Positions 10,100 to 21,650 of a DNA stretch of 56,097 bases are shown piece by piece; position 1 is the first letter of the stretch; the number at the start of each line of letters is the position of its first letter. The position numbers and the translations under genes are program-made. The stretch lies in assembly GCA_000320545.1 (NCBI GenBank), contig ADNK01000210.1, forward strand, positions 1-56,097, in the 5' to 3' direction. The notes under the pieces are model-generated. The model worked only from the letters and a program-made list of their open reading frames with translations. It did not search any database and was not told where the DNA came from. This DNA is from Bigelowiella natans CCMP2755 (taxonomy: Eukaryota; Cercozoa; Chlorarachniophyceae).

Positions 10100-10844
10100 G
10101 GAAACTCCAATTCCAGCGTTGGCTGCAAACAGGATGTGCAGTCATCTAGCACGGCTTCAAAATTGACTTTGATGATGTGCCATTGCTTGCACAAGCATGG
10201 TGATTCATAAGCTTCAGGATGATTCAAATTTGATCTGAAAGACACATTGAGCTGACCTGTATTTCCAAACTTGTGCCGAAGCTTGAGTGAGCTTTGCACA
10301 CGCACGTGAATGATGCGCATGGGCGTGCAAATCTGCGCTCGCCTGTCTGTGCATGGTGGCTGTGATCTCCATCTCACGAGGTCATTTGATGCACAAGTTC
10401 AATCGTTGCGTGAGCTGCAAGCTAGCAAGTCACATCCATGACACAATCTGTAACTAGTCACGCTCAGATCACATGCACATGGAGATTGTGGCAATGATCT
10501 GAACTGGTCTAGTGAAATGTCACTGGCCATGCTAGCATTAGCATCTAGATGCCTGCTAGCCTGGATGACAAATTTCAAGGTGTGCTCATGATGGACACAG
10601 CTGCTGGGTGCACACCACACCCCACATTTCATTTCCCATCTGCATTCAGTAGCAAAAATTGCCAAAATGCGCAACATGAAAATTTGCCTACTGACGACCT
10701 ACTGCTGAACTGAATTGCTAGAATGACATGATGAAAATCACAGGCACATCCCATGTGTTTTGTGAAAACAATCTTTGTTGAAAATGACACAGCAAAATCC
10801 ACAGCAGAGCATCGCGCCTACATCCATCGCAGAATGTCATACTG
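10100..10844. repeat. CATG/GCTAGC-rich convergent island; shares a segment with 44.2 kb
   Basis: No gene between the tails of the SPO16-like gene and the Crinkler-type gene. Words such as GCTAGCATTAGCATCTAGAT recur. The segment from about 10697 to 10820 is a diverged direct copy of about 44230-44360; both contain ACTGCTGAAC, then AATTGC-AGAATG, then a CTTTGT-AAAATGACA block. The copy shows that this is a dispersed element rather than random composition. Confidence 0.7.
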
Positions 10845-13310
10845 CTAGCTAGTCGTGATCTTGCTTTTCTTCTTCTGTGCGTCCTCAATCATTTCAATCA
10901 AATTGATGCCAACAACCCAGAACTCTGCTAGCTTGAGAGCATCATCTTTAGAGTCTTTTGCAAACGAAATGCTGAAGGATTCTACTATTTTTTCGGGGAC
11001 AAGGAAAAACACTCGAGCTTTCTCCGCTTTTGATGCACCGAATGAAATCAGTTCATCAACGTATGCTTTGCCGACGGACTTCTTGCTGCTAATCGTAACT
11101 TGATACAGTGTTCGACAGTTTGTTGCTCCATCGATGGCCGGATAGTTTGTCGGACACACTACAAGTTCCGCCTTTTGATCCTCAGCTATCTTCTTGATGT
11201 GTGCTCGGCATTTGTCTATCTGACCTTTCACGCCGTTCGAGAAAGTTTTCAAAGTTGAATGAGCAGGGAACTCGTGAATCTTGTCTTCCCAATCACCATT
11301 CCCTTTCCGTTTTTCAGCGTCAGCTAGCTTCTTAGGGAGACGTCTAGCGAGAAGCTTGCAACCCTTGTAAATTTTAGCAAAGAACCATTTCTCGCCATCT
11401 AATCCGGTGAAATTTTTGAGATTCTTCTCTGCATACAGTTGGAATATCTTGCTTTTAATCCATTCGCTTTATGGAACTATGACGCATTCCTCACTGTAAA
11501 GAAGTGTTTCCTCAGTAGTGGAAGGTTGGACCGAAAATATTCTGCTTGAAAGTTTCAAATCTCCGAAGTGTATGTAGTCCGTCCTCTTTATTCCTGCCTA
11601 AGCATCATTCTGATAACCTTCGAAAAGTTTGTATCTTTCTTCACTAATGAAATCCCGCAGCTGTCCACCAGTTCTCTGAAATCTCTCTAAAAACACACTC
11701 TCTTTCTCTTTTATCTCGGTTGCTATTACCTTGGACTCCTCAATGGCCAATGTCGGAACAAAGAGTCTCCTCCTTCTAACACCTCTGATCACATTTTCGA
11801 AACTGCGCAGTTCGCTGTTCGGAGAGGTCAAGTACACCACGAAGGCCTCCACTAAATGCACTTGGAAGTACTTGTGACCTTGGCTTGGAGCCGGGTCTAT
11901 AATCAAATGTGCTGATCTGTCATCAAAAGTTTTCCAAGCTTTAGTTTTCCAGAACCCTTGATCGTTTACTTCCGCTTGCTGGCAGGTGTACTTCCCGCCT
12001 TCCGTCCGGAACAAATAAATTGTAGCCTCTCGGACGGAGTAAAACGCCACCTTCTCCCCTTGGATAAAGGCTTCTCGCATGTAAATCTGGGAAAATGCCA
12101 GGCTTTTGCCAATTCCACTCTGTCCCGCGAGTATACAAAATCTCAATGTGGCACCGTCGATGTATTCCTTACGTATTCGACGGAACTCTTTCACGACTTG
12201 AATGAAACACCTTCTACCAAATACGAGAATGCCTTTAATGCGCTTATCCTTCATGCTCTTTGCTTCATCCTCATAATTTCGGTAAAACCAGGGATGAATA
12301 CCGTGCACACTGTCAGTAGCACCATGGGCAGGAATTTGGAGATTTTCGCATCGCCAGCCTCTCTCTTTTCTGCTTCAACAAGAGCTTTGGCATAGTCTCC
12401 TCCGGCAGGGTTTTCTGTCAAAATCACCCCCCCAATTTCGTCTATTTTCATGGCTGAACACACACGCAAAAATATCTCAGCACACCGATTGTTCCTTAGA
12501 TGTTAACAGAATTCATAACCTTGGGTTGCCTCCTTATACTCTTTTGTCACATTTTTCAGTTCTGCCTCCTTCGCCTGGATTTCCTCGTCCAATTTGTCAA
12601 TAGCACCGTTGAGCGCCTCTTCTTTCTCCTTATTCTTCTCCGTTGCCCAAGCGATGCTCAAAGCTTTTCTTTCATCCCTCAATTTCTCGATTTGTTTGCT
12701 AATAGAGTCCATCTGATTTCCCCATACCCATACCTCAGAACGCTGAGAACACATCAACCCTTAAGCTCCCGAACGCAAGCCTCGTAGGATAAGTACCTGT
12801 GCTTTCGAACTTCTCCCTCTAGTTTCATCATCGAAATAATCGGAAGATCCACCCCGCTTCATCGACTTTGATTTCGAGTCAAGTGTGTGAAGATCTTCAC
12901 GGGAGACTCTCCCTGCTGCGGCGAATCCCCTAGCCGGAGAGCATTACAGCGTGTCGCACTCCAAAAACAAAAGTGTTTTTCGGAAACGTTCTCCGTCCTC
13001 TTTCGAAATCTTTCTTCATACCGTCTCACAATCCAAACCTGCCAGAACGAAGTACCCCGCCCTTGGAGCAGCGATGTCCTCAGTTCCATTGATAAAGAAT
13101 CAGGTGTGGTTGCTAGTCGAATTCACGCCTTTGCTTCTGGCTGCAAAGTCTTCCAACCCTTATTCTTGCCATCCCTGCAGCCTCAGTCCACGCAATATCA
13201 TGCTCTGACGCGTCCGGATGCACGACAAGAGGGGAAAAAATCACGTACACAAAGCGTTTATCTGTTGTGAATGTCATTAAGGGCGTTGTCTTACAATACA
13301 TAGAAGGCGA
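10845..13310 (-). pseudogene. Crinkler/RHS-type P-loop NTPase-nuclease gene, probably broken
   Basis: Minus-strand pieces assemble into a CRN/RHS-type protein: a coiled coil (12757-12520, DSISKQIEKLRDERKALSIA), a linker exon (12440-12310), a P-loop NTPase (12308-11598) with GQSGIGKS, IIDPAPSQGH and VVYLTSPNSELRSFE, then a C-terminal REase-like domain with NYPAIDG, LYQVTISSKKS and a final Lys-rich tail. Known CRN/RHS proteins pair such an NTPase with a PD-(D/E)xK-type nuclease and are oomycete effectors or transposon-linked proteins in many eukaryotes. An in-frame TAA at 11469-11471 interrupts the link between the two domains, in otherwise continuous reading (CVIVP, stop, SEWIKSK), and the frame change near 12310-12390 is not explained by an obvious intron. 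The N-terminus is unresolved: exons upstream of 12830 are uncertain. It may be a decaying copy, or an unusual splice may remove the stop. Confidence 0.6.
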
Positions 13311-14534
13311 TACTGAAGGTAAAATCTTGAGGGCTCTGGATCAAGAGCTGCTGGAGCAGATTCCTCAGGGGCTGCAGCAATTTCTTCTCAGGTAACACGC
13401 GGCAGGGGTGTGGCGACGATAGATGACAACAAAGAAAGGGAAACAATATGCTTATCTTTTAACTATCACGGCTGATGCTGTTACTAGCATATGCTGTCGC
13501 TATTGCTTCTCCTAGCTACTCTTCATCCTGCAATTAACCGATCAGGCCCTTGGGCAATCTCACTGAGATACCTGGGCTCGTGAAACCGGGTAGTAGAAAA
13601 CAGCAGCAGCAGTTGATGTTGTTATTGTTGTTGTTGTTGTTGTTGTTATTGTTGTACTTGGACTTGTATTACCGTGAAGATGTCTTTACGACGCCATGCA
13701 GCAGCCAGCCAGCTAGCAATGAGTTGTGGTGGATATGCTTGTGTTGAATCAAAAAACCAGAGCACAGTGTTGGATGCCTCTTTTGCGGGCTGCTCTGTCC
13801 ACTGCACGCGTGCTGCGCCCATCGACTTATTAGGGAAGGCCAGGTGCATACACACATTATCATCCTCTCCAAGGACCGCTCGCGGTGCCTTTGGGAAGGA
13901 AGAATACACCGGGGAAAAGAAACCCTTGAGAGGAGAAGTGGTTGTAGAACTTGCCGTTGGGCAGAAGGGAAATTATTTCTGAAACGCCTAATAACAGATC
14001 GGATTGAGTTGGTGGGGAGACGAGCCGCTCCTTCTCGGTCCTGGAAGACATTTCCTGATGCACCCTACGCAGCAGTTCACACGGTTGTTATCGCAGTGTT
14101 CGCTTCGTTGCTCCGCAATACACATTAAGCTGCAGCATTGTAATCAACTCAACCTCTTCCACTCTCTATCCTCACAACTCTCTCTTTGCCCGCCTCTCGA
14201 CGTCGATTCTAAATCGAAACCCCCCCCACCCCCCCTTCAATGCCCAGGGTGGAACTTTTGTCCAACCAACACATCTCTCACGGACCTATACACATCATAA
14301 GAGTCGACAAAGGAAAGTTAGGGTCAGCATTATCTTTCACCCACGATCTACGGCCATATCGTCCTGAAAGCTAGATCGAACGCCGCACGCATTACACCTA
14401 TCCACGCGAGTCAGCTTTGCATGCTTTAAGCCTCTCGATATCACCGCGTTGCGCTCCTTAGTCGGCGCGCGCGCAGAGATCTAAATAATAGTAGTGCTGA
14501 GAGTGAATTGAATGTGGAAAACATCAGATATGCC
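13311..14534. other. Intergenic stretch with a (TTG)n tract and one doubtful ORF
   Basis: About 1.2 kb between the start region of the Crinkler-type gene (-) and the SPFH start (+). A (TTG)n run lies at about 13617-13655. An open frame at 13680-13982 on plus (MSLRRHAAASQL, ending KGNYF) has no recognisable family, and a minus frame overlaps it. A plus-strand stretch at 13262-13391 also reads as protein (GKILRALDQELLEQ), with a donor at its end, but could be noise or an exon of the Crinkler-type gene on the other strand. Confidence 0.35.
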
Positions 14535-14619
14535 ATGGACACGTCGACCGGCCAGCCCATGCTTCTCATCGCTGGTAAGGATGCCGAGTGAGAAGGAAAC
14601 CTAGCACGAACAAACACAC

Positions 14620-14669
<50 letters not shown>

Positions 14670-15208
14670 GGCAGGGGGGGGGGGGGATAGAAGAAGAGGT
14701 CAATTTACATATACTCTTTCCGCTCTCATGGCCTTCCTCCTCCCTCTACTATTCCAGGCACTCACTACATAAGGAAGGCCGAGTTCAAATGGGGCCGGTT
14801 CTTGGGTAAAGTAGAAGCCTGTCAGATTTACCATTCGCATGTCATCATCATCACCAACGCCGCTGTCCCTGGACGCTGGCCTCCTCAAGCTTCTGAAATT
14901 AACCCCCAAAAAAAGAACTACTGATCATGCTTAGCAACTAGTAAAGGCTCGTAGACGGATATGATGCTACTGCTCACAACCAGCTCTTCTTTCTTTTCTC
15001 CTCCTCCTCCTCCTCCTCCTTCTTCTTCTTCTTCTTCTTCTTCTTCTTCTTTTGTTCTCAGATCTCACGGAGAGGGTTAACAACATCGGCGCTTTGAAGA
15101 TGATACGCGTAGACCGGTCAGGGATGATATCCCAGACAAAACGATGATAGAGGAAGAAGAAGATTAGAAGAAGAAAGTTGCACATAGCTGTGCGATGTAG
15201 CACAAGCA

Positions 15209-15243
<35 letters not shown>

Positions 15244-15480
15244 CATTTAAAATTAATTGTCCGTTTTCTTCGAACGCACTAACTTATACATGATGTACTT
15301 GTGAACCATCGCAAATCGGGATGGTGTAGGGGACAGGTGGCCTACTTTTACAGATCAGGGGAGCTCCAGATACTCCAGCCAGGTGCGGCGTTTGGCCAGC
15401 GAAACAGGCCGCAAACTTCGGCGATGAACTCGAAATAGAAACGAACCTGAGAAATATGAATAAAGGCAAAGCAGCCGAGA

Positions 15481-15548
<68 letters not shown>

Positions 15549-16030
15549 AACCCACTCGCTTGCTAGCGGGTACATGCAGGAGCTTAACCTGAACCAACCT
15601 CCCCATCTCCTTTTTTCGGTAGGACTGCACGTAATAGCGCCCCCCGATCGTTTTGGGGGGTTCGTGTCTACGCAGCTACAGCTTCTGGATCTTCCAAAGA
15701 CGATTCACGAGTCTGGAGATTACGTGCCCCTTGAGGTCTCCCCCCCCCCCCCCTCCCCCCTCCTAGTCGTCGTTCGTCCTAATAAATCTGAAACAATTTT
15801 CTCGAGCATTCTCTCGTCTTGACCCCCTTCTTCAAATGCGCTGAGTTTCGTTCGGTTTCGTTGTCGTACAAGATCGATGCTGACGTTCTGTACGCAATCG
15901 TGGACCCCGCTTTGGCCCTTATCCGCGTGCAGGTGGGTGTTGGCCAATGGTCGGTCATTATTGTGAGACGGTACTCGGTGTGCGTAGGTGAAAGACGCTC
16001 CCGAGCAGAAGGGGAGAGATAGAGATAGAT

Positions 16031-16078
<48 letters not shown>

Positions 16079-16996
16079 GAGTGAGAGGGTGAAGAAGAAC
16101 AAGAACAATGGGAATAGAAAGGAGCCAGCTAAGTAGATATGACGATAGAATACACGCTCTGCCTCCTCCCCCCTCCCCCGTGCTGCTCTGCTATTGTGAA
16201 TGAACAGGACCTCGAGAAGTTGATCAGAAAAACAGCCATTTCAACCTTGGCAGGTGATGAGAAGAATATCATCATACTACACGATAAGGGCAAATACATG
16301 GCATCTCTCTCATCTTTCTCATCACGCCGATGTTCTCATTGCTTGCCGTTGCGCCCTTCGCTGCTATTATTATTCTTCCACAAGGGATCATCCGCAGTTC
16401 CAATCTCTCGGAGGTCGCCGGGTCGCGTCGGGCGACGTTCTCTGAGAATCTCGAAGTGAAGACCGGCAGAAAGTAATATACGGCAGCAGCAGCAGCATCG
16501 TCATCATTGACCTTATATCCCCTTCCTCCTCAGCTCCTGTAGCTGCTATTGTGCAATGCCGAGTTGTTTTATGAGTTTTTGGAAGAAGAAGAAGAAGAAG
16601 CAGCAGCAGCAGCAGCATTCCCTTTCACTTCCACTCGTATATTAGGATGGACACGATCCATCGTCGTTGTCGTAGTCGTTGCCACGGTTATTGCCAACAC
16701 CGGAGCACATTGATTCTGAATAGCGGGTGAGAGAAATGACCCTAGCAATTGAATAGGGAGAGCAGGGACGCCGACTCTAAGCAAGGGGCGATAGGCGGAA
16801 TGGGGAAGAAGGCCGGGCTCAGTGCTGGCCAGATGAATCAATCGCAAACCGAACCGCCAGCACCGTCCGCGCCGTCTTTTCAACAGAAGGTATATTAGCA
16901 TACTACACTCCTTCGTGATAAAAGAGTGAATAAGACTGCTTCTCTCTCTTGCTTGCTGTCTCTCTCCGTCTCTCTCTTTCCCTCTCTCTATCTATC

Positions 16997-17028
<32 letters not shown>

Positions 17029-17446
17029 ATATTCCTACGACAAATACATGATTGGCGTTTGTCTCCCCCCCCCCCAAAAAACCTCTTGAAAGGTCCATGA
17101 TGAGTTCTTGAAGGAGCTTCATGACTACGCGCGCAAGGTTTGCACCAAACGCGCACACATTGCTTTCGAGTTTTCAGCGGAAAAATTGGCCTGTACTTCC
17201 CACTGAAGATTAGTAGGCGTGATGGCAATGATGGAAGTGATAACGGGGGAGATTATGTGTGATGATGTAAAGATCCTAACGGCGACGATGGTCACAGGAA
17301 CTGGGCGTGGAGATCTCCAACATTCGCATAAATGACCTGCGCATTGCTTCTGACGCTCTTGCGAACAACATCGCAAAGGAGGCAATCAAGGTGATCAATC
17401 CCCCCCAATCCCTTACCTCTTCGTTAGATATTCCTATATTTGCGTG

Positions 17447-17519
<73 letters not shown>

Positions 17520-18306
17520 CAGTTTACACACTACGTTTAATGCCCTACTGCGTTCCCCTGTCGTTGAGCTTTCAATATATATATATATATATATATATTG
17601 TATTTAACACCATTTTCATATATGTATATAATATATACCATACATACATATATGCATATATTCAAATACAGATCGCCGAGCAAGAGGCCGAGTATCGCAT
17701 GTTACAGAAAGAAGCGGTAGTAGAAAGGAAAGGAGCTTCATCATCTCCCTCATGAAAAAAGGGGGCGGGGAGGGGGGAGGGGGGGGGTGGGGGGAGGAAA
17801 CGAATGAAAGGAACAAGGGAGGGGGGGGTCAGAGCAGGGGCAGTGTCGTTGCCTTGCGCTTCGGTGCTCTTGATTACAAGATAGTTGTAGTGGTAGTAGC
17901 AGAAATAAAGGAGTAGAGTTTATGTTGTAGGACATTCGAACGGTTCGGGCAAATAACATAGCTCTTGAGACGAAGATCAAGGTACGGTGCGGAGCACTCG
18001 CATGGGACTCTCGCCCTGCTCTCCTTTTAGTTACAGCGATGGCCTTACGTGCATCGGCCATGATCTTCGGTCTTGGGCCTTTGCCGATGTTGTTGTTCTT
18101 GTTGTTGTTCTTGTTCTTGTTTTCGGCGAATAGTGGTGATGGGGGTTGACCAAAGGTATCATCGTTCGTATTATCAATAGCCGCACACGACACTCTTCTC
18201 TCACCCCGTGATTTATCCACTTGTCAGGCCCAGGCGCAGGCAGATGAAAAAATGATTCTAATCCAAGCCGACAACGACGCAACGATTGCAAAGGTGGAAG
18301 GCCATT

Positions 18307-18351
<45 letters not shown>

Positions 18352-18445
18352 ATCTCAATTGTGTTTTATTTCTCTATTTCAGCCTTTTATTGCGAGTATG
18401 TATTTAACGAAACTTTTGGCAATATCCTTCTACTCTACGAAGCTC

Positions 18446-18538
<93 letters not shown>

Positions 18539-19478
18539 AATGTAATCTTGTGTGATAGGCGAGAGCAACCGCCGAGGCCGTTGAGATAAGCGCCAAAGCG
18601 GATAAGGTAGCAATTCATCAACAAACGATTTTGCAATCTGGAATCTCTGCTTCTTGATGGAGCAGCTACTACACGGCAGCACAAAATCATCATCGATTAG
18701 ACCAATGCTTCTCCTTCCACCGCTCGATTAGAAAGAACTGAAAAAAACTCGAAAACGCAACAATACAGCACGCCAAAATTCTAGCACACGAAGCTGCCGC
18801 GACAGGGATCCTCACAAGAGCCAAGGTCTGTAGCCGCTCTCTGTCCATCATTGTTGCCTTTATTCAAAATGAAGGGGGGTGGGGCGCCGTCATGCTAATC
18901 TTCTTTTTCTCTGCAATTGTGCGTGCAGGCGGAAAAGGACGCACGTGTGATGCACGGAGAAGGTGAACGATACGGCGGTGTAGCTTTGCATAATCACGAT
19001 GGCGGTCTAGCATGTATTAATGTTATTATTATTATTATTATTACTGTTGTAGTTTTTGTTGTTATTGTTGTTGTTGCCTGTCTGATTTTCGTCCATCGTC
19101 GTTTCCTCTCTCTCCGCCACCGTAACACCCTCTCTTGTAGCCGATGAGAAGTACGCAAAAATGGTCAGCGCTACGACATTGGTAATGGTGTGACAATGGC
19201 GACACGCGCAACACCGCATTCGCGTGATTTCACAAATACAAATTTCCAATGATAGATATCGGAGAGGTCATGATGAATGGTTGGTAGAGGCTGTTGTCCT
19301 CGAGGCCATAGCCTTATCGATAGCACATCGTCGCTTTTTCCTTTCTCTTGCTTGTGCCTTCAACCACCTGATGATTCCCCGCCCGAAACGGCCTTCAGGG
19401 GAGTCGGCTGGCTGAGCTCTCCGTGCAGAAGGAAACTCTCAAAGGGCTCGGAAAGGTGGGGTTGGATCCTGCAATGCA

Positions 19479-19521
<43 letters not shown>

Positions 19522-19737
19522 CCAAACAACCTGTAAAATGTTTTCCCTTGAAGCACTAGCGCTGATAACGCTACGGTGTGAGAGAGAGTCAGAAACGAGA
19601 AGTCACGCCACAAATATCGAACATTTGACACGATGTAGAAAACTGATGTGCCGTGGTATGTTAAGGTGGCCTATGTTCCGGGGCTGCCGAACCTTCTCAA
19701 GAATTCGGAGTTCATCGTTACACCAAAAGACTTGTAG
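14535..19737 (+). CDS. SPFH/band-7 (prohibitin-stomatin-flotillin superfamily) protein
   Basis: At least 15 small exons with consistent phases give about 350 residues. The start MDTSTGQPM (14535) is followed by KWGRFLG, then the SPFH domain: IRVDRSGELQILQPG, then PPDRFGGFVSTQ, VLYAIVDPALALIRVQ, DLEKLIRKTAISTLAGIIRS, ELGVEISNIRINDLRIA. After it comes a long Ala/Glu/Lys-rich helix over many exons (IAEQEAEYR, AQAQADEKMILIQA, ARATAEAVEISAKADK, HAKILAHEAA), ending VAYVPGLPNLLKNSEF and a TAG at 19735. Such proteins oligomerise on membranes and build microdomains. No clear transmembrane helix or signal peptide is visible at the N-terminus, so attachment may be by acylation or hairpin as in flotillins. 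The C-terminal tail matches no subfamily I know. One short exon between 19160 and 19400 may be missing from this model. Confidence 0.85.
14622..16073. repeat. Microsatellite cluster in 5' introns of the SPFH gene
   Basis: (GA)n at 14622-14665, (TCC)n/(TTC)n at 14998-15052, (AC)n at 15209-15245, (CT)n then (AC)n at 15486-15549 and (GA)n at 16036-16073. The TTC run ends a few bases before a 3' splice site (ttctcag at about 15061) and so forms its polypyrimidine tract. Confidence 0.9.
16584..17518. repeat. Microsatellite cluster in middle introns of the SPFH gene
   Basis: (GAA)n and (GCA)n near 16584-16617, (CAT)n at 16999-17028 and a compound (CT)n(GT)n at 17450-17518, all within introns. Confidence 0.9.
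17575..19518. repeat. Microsatellite cluster in 3' introns of the SPFH gene
   Basis: (AT)n at 17575-17598, (CT)n at 18311-18350 and 18450-18500, (AT)n at 18503-18533, (TTA)n near 19020-19042 and (AT)n at 19481-19518. Confidence 0.9.
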
Positions 19738-20376
19738 CATCACTAATGGAAAAAGAGAATCTTGCAAAATTCGCAACCGTCGTCCTTCGTAAATGGCTGC
19801 TAATCAAACGTGTATGCACGCACAGTGACGTTTGAGATGAGGCAGCAGGTTCCTTCTGTGTCTCGATTCTTACCATATGGCCGTTATTGTACATCGTGTG
19901 AAGGTTTCGCAGCATCCTAGCGAAGCAGCGTGATGTTTATCATGTAGCATCATGGTGTATCGTTCACATGCATGGCCTTAACTCAGCACAGTCTCCATAG
20001 TACACCCATGCAGGAAATTCTGCATGATGAGACGGATGTAATGAATAAATTAATTTGTTCAATTGTCATCCTAATGTAGCTGATAGTGCTATGTATGCAT
20101 CAGGCTTGCCGGTGATGTGTGCATGTACGTGTGTATAGTGCTAGTATGGGCATGTCTAGATGTGCATGAGACAGAGCATTGATTAGATTGAACAATTTCA
20201 ATTGTCATTTCAATGTAGCACTGCAATGCAGCGGCTACATGCAGCGCCCATGTTGAATCTGACTGTTTCTGCGATTATGTGTTGCATGCTTGTGAAATAT
20301 CGCTAGTGTTGACTTTGCAGCACATGCTATGTAAGTATGCGGTGTTAGCTAGAAGCATATAGACTCAGCACTGCAT
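19738..20376. repeat. Convergent island; inverted copy of the 43.6 kb segment
   Basis: No gene. From about 20095 to 20345 the sequence is, in reverse complement, a clear diverged copy of about 43620-43945: both carry GTCAACACTAGCGA, TTTCACAAGCATGCAACACA, AACAGTCAGATTCAACATGG and CAATGCTCTGTCTC in the same order. The segment lies between the tails of the SPFH gene and the small plastid-protein gene. Confidence 0.8.
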
Positions 20377-21247
20377 CTACGGTTTCAACGCTTCAGGGGG
20401 TGGGTCTTTGAGTTCTCTGCCTCCTACAATCTCGGACCCTACGATGTAGGCGAACCCTAGGCCAATCTGCAAATAGATCAATATTACTATCATCTTACAG
20501 TTAACAAAGTCTTTCAACAGGATGAGCGCCCTGTGTGTCCTTGGCACACAGGGCGCAGTGAAGCTAGTTGACATACCGAGACCAATCCGGTAGCGATAGC
20601 GATTCCTTGTTTTCGAGTAAATTTGGTTGGCATCTTTTCCTCTTCTGAAGGGAGAAACGTCTGTGAGTATTGAGAGAAACCAATAACGCGATTCGCGCTC
20701 AAGACGTTAAATTAGCACCTGGTTCAGTGGCAGAAGGCGTCGGCTGTGCTTGAGGGGGTGCTGCGCCACCAGGGGGGGGTAGAGGTACTTTCCCCTGGGG
20801 GATAACTGGTGGTTCTTGTGATTGCGCCTGCTCTGATACTTGCGAGTTTTCAGCGAAGCAAGGGAAATGATGCCTGCGGTACATTCATGAACGTAAAAAC
20901 TGTTACTATATAATCGTCTGACGCAATTAAGTCATCATTGAGACCGACAATTACTCAGATGCTTTTTCAAATCTAATGGATGTTCCCCCCGCCGATCCCT
21001 AAACCCACCTTCTCGTCGATTTCGACATTGCCCTAAAAGCGTGCATCGACGTCGTCGGCGGTATGGCCACTCTTGATCCTAGCTTGGAGCTTCGTCGGAT
21101 GGTAGCGACAGGAGCAGAGACCGGAACAGCAGAGATTTGCGAAGACATCGTACAGATGAATGCGATGGACGCCAGCAAGAGAACGAGGAGAATGTGTTGA
21201 GGCCGCACGCCATTTGCAGCCCTCTGCATGGCGGGTGGAGAAGCCAT
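20377..21247 (-). CDS. Small plastid-targeted single-span membrane protein
   Basis: Four exons. The first (21247-about 21000) encodes MASPPAMQRAANGVRPQ, a hydrophobic signal core (ILLVLLLASIAFICTM) and a Ser/Ala/Arg-rich stretch (SAPVATIRRSSKLGSRVA), a bipartite leader like those of proteins entering a complex plastid through the ER. The second is Pro/Gln-rich (PPVIPQGKVPLPPPGG). The third and fourth together encode KFTRKQGIAIATGLVS then IGLGFAYIVGSEIVGG, one glycine-rich membrane span, and end in RELKDPPPEALKP. The short conserved-looking tail with a Pro-rich PPPEA end recalls uncharacterised chloroplast proteins of plants and algae; I cannot name it. The last intron holds a 12-bp hairpin. 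Confidence 0.62.
20526..20556. other. 12-bp perfect hairpin inside a short intron
   Basis: GCGCCCTGTGTG (20526-20537) pairs perfectly with CACACAGGGCGC (20545-20556) around a 7-base loop. It sits in the roughly 107-bp last intron of the small plastid-protein gene, about 16 bases after the donor (gtatgt, minus strand). Confidence 0.85.
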
Positions 21248-21650
21248 GCTTTTTTACGTATTGTCTGGCCGACTGTCTTGTAAAGGATTCGGTGGAAGCG
21301 CTAATAGTTTTGCAGCTACCGACATGCTGTTATCGTTGTCGCAGGCGAAAAATTGAAAGATACCGCTAACAACCGCTTCTTATGTTTCCGTCCAGGGACT
21401 GACCGGGATCCCGTGAGACTCAGATTTAGCTCAGTCGTTGTTGTTATCGCTGTTGTTGATGATGTATTTTTAGACAGATTCCGATACGATCCTGAAGTAA
21501 AAGATGCTTCCGCTATCGTGCGCATCTTGCCGAAACAGTGGAGCCCAAGGAATAATCGGAATCGTAAATAATGTCCATGGACATCGGTAAAACTTCTAAG
21601 AAACTGTTCCCGAAGTGAGAGCCGACAACTGAACGACAACAGCAACAAAA
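21248..21650. promoter_or_regulatory. Divergent promoter region
   Basis: Four hundred bases between head-to-head starts at 21247 (-) and 21651 (+). Open frames here have no recognisable content. A shared promoter is inferred from position. Confidence 0.35.

Noticed and set aside
14535-19737. Call of flotillin proper
   Set aside because: The N-terminal half and the C-terminal tail lack flotillin-specific blocks; only the SPFH superfamily is supported.
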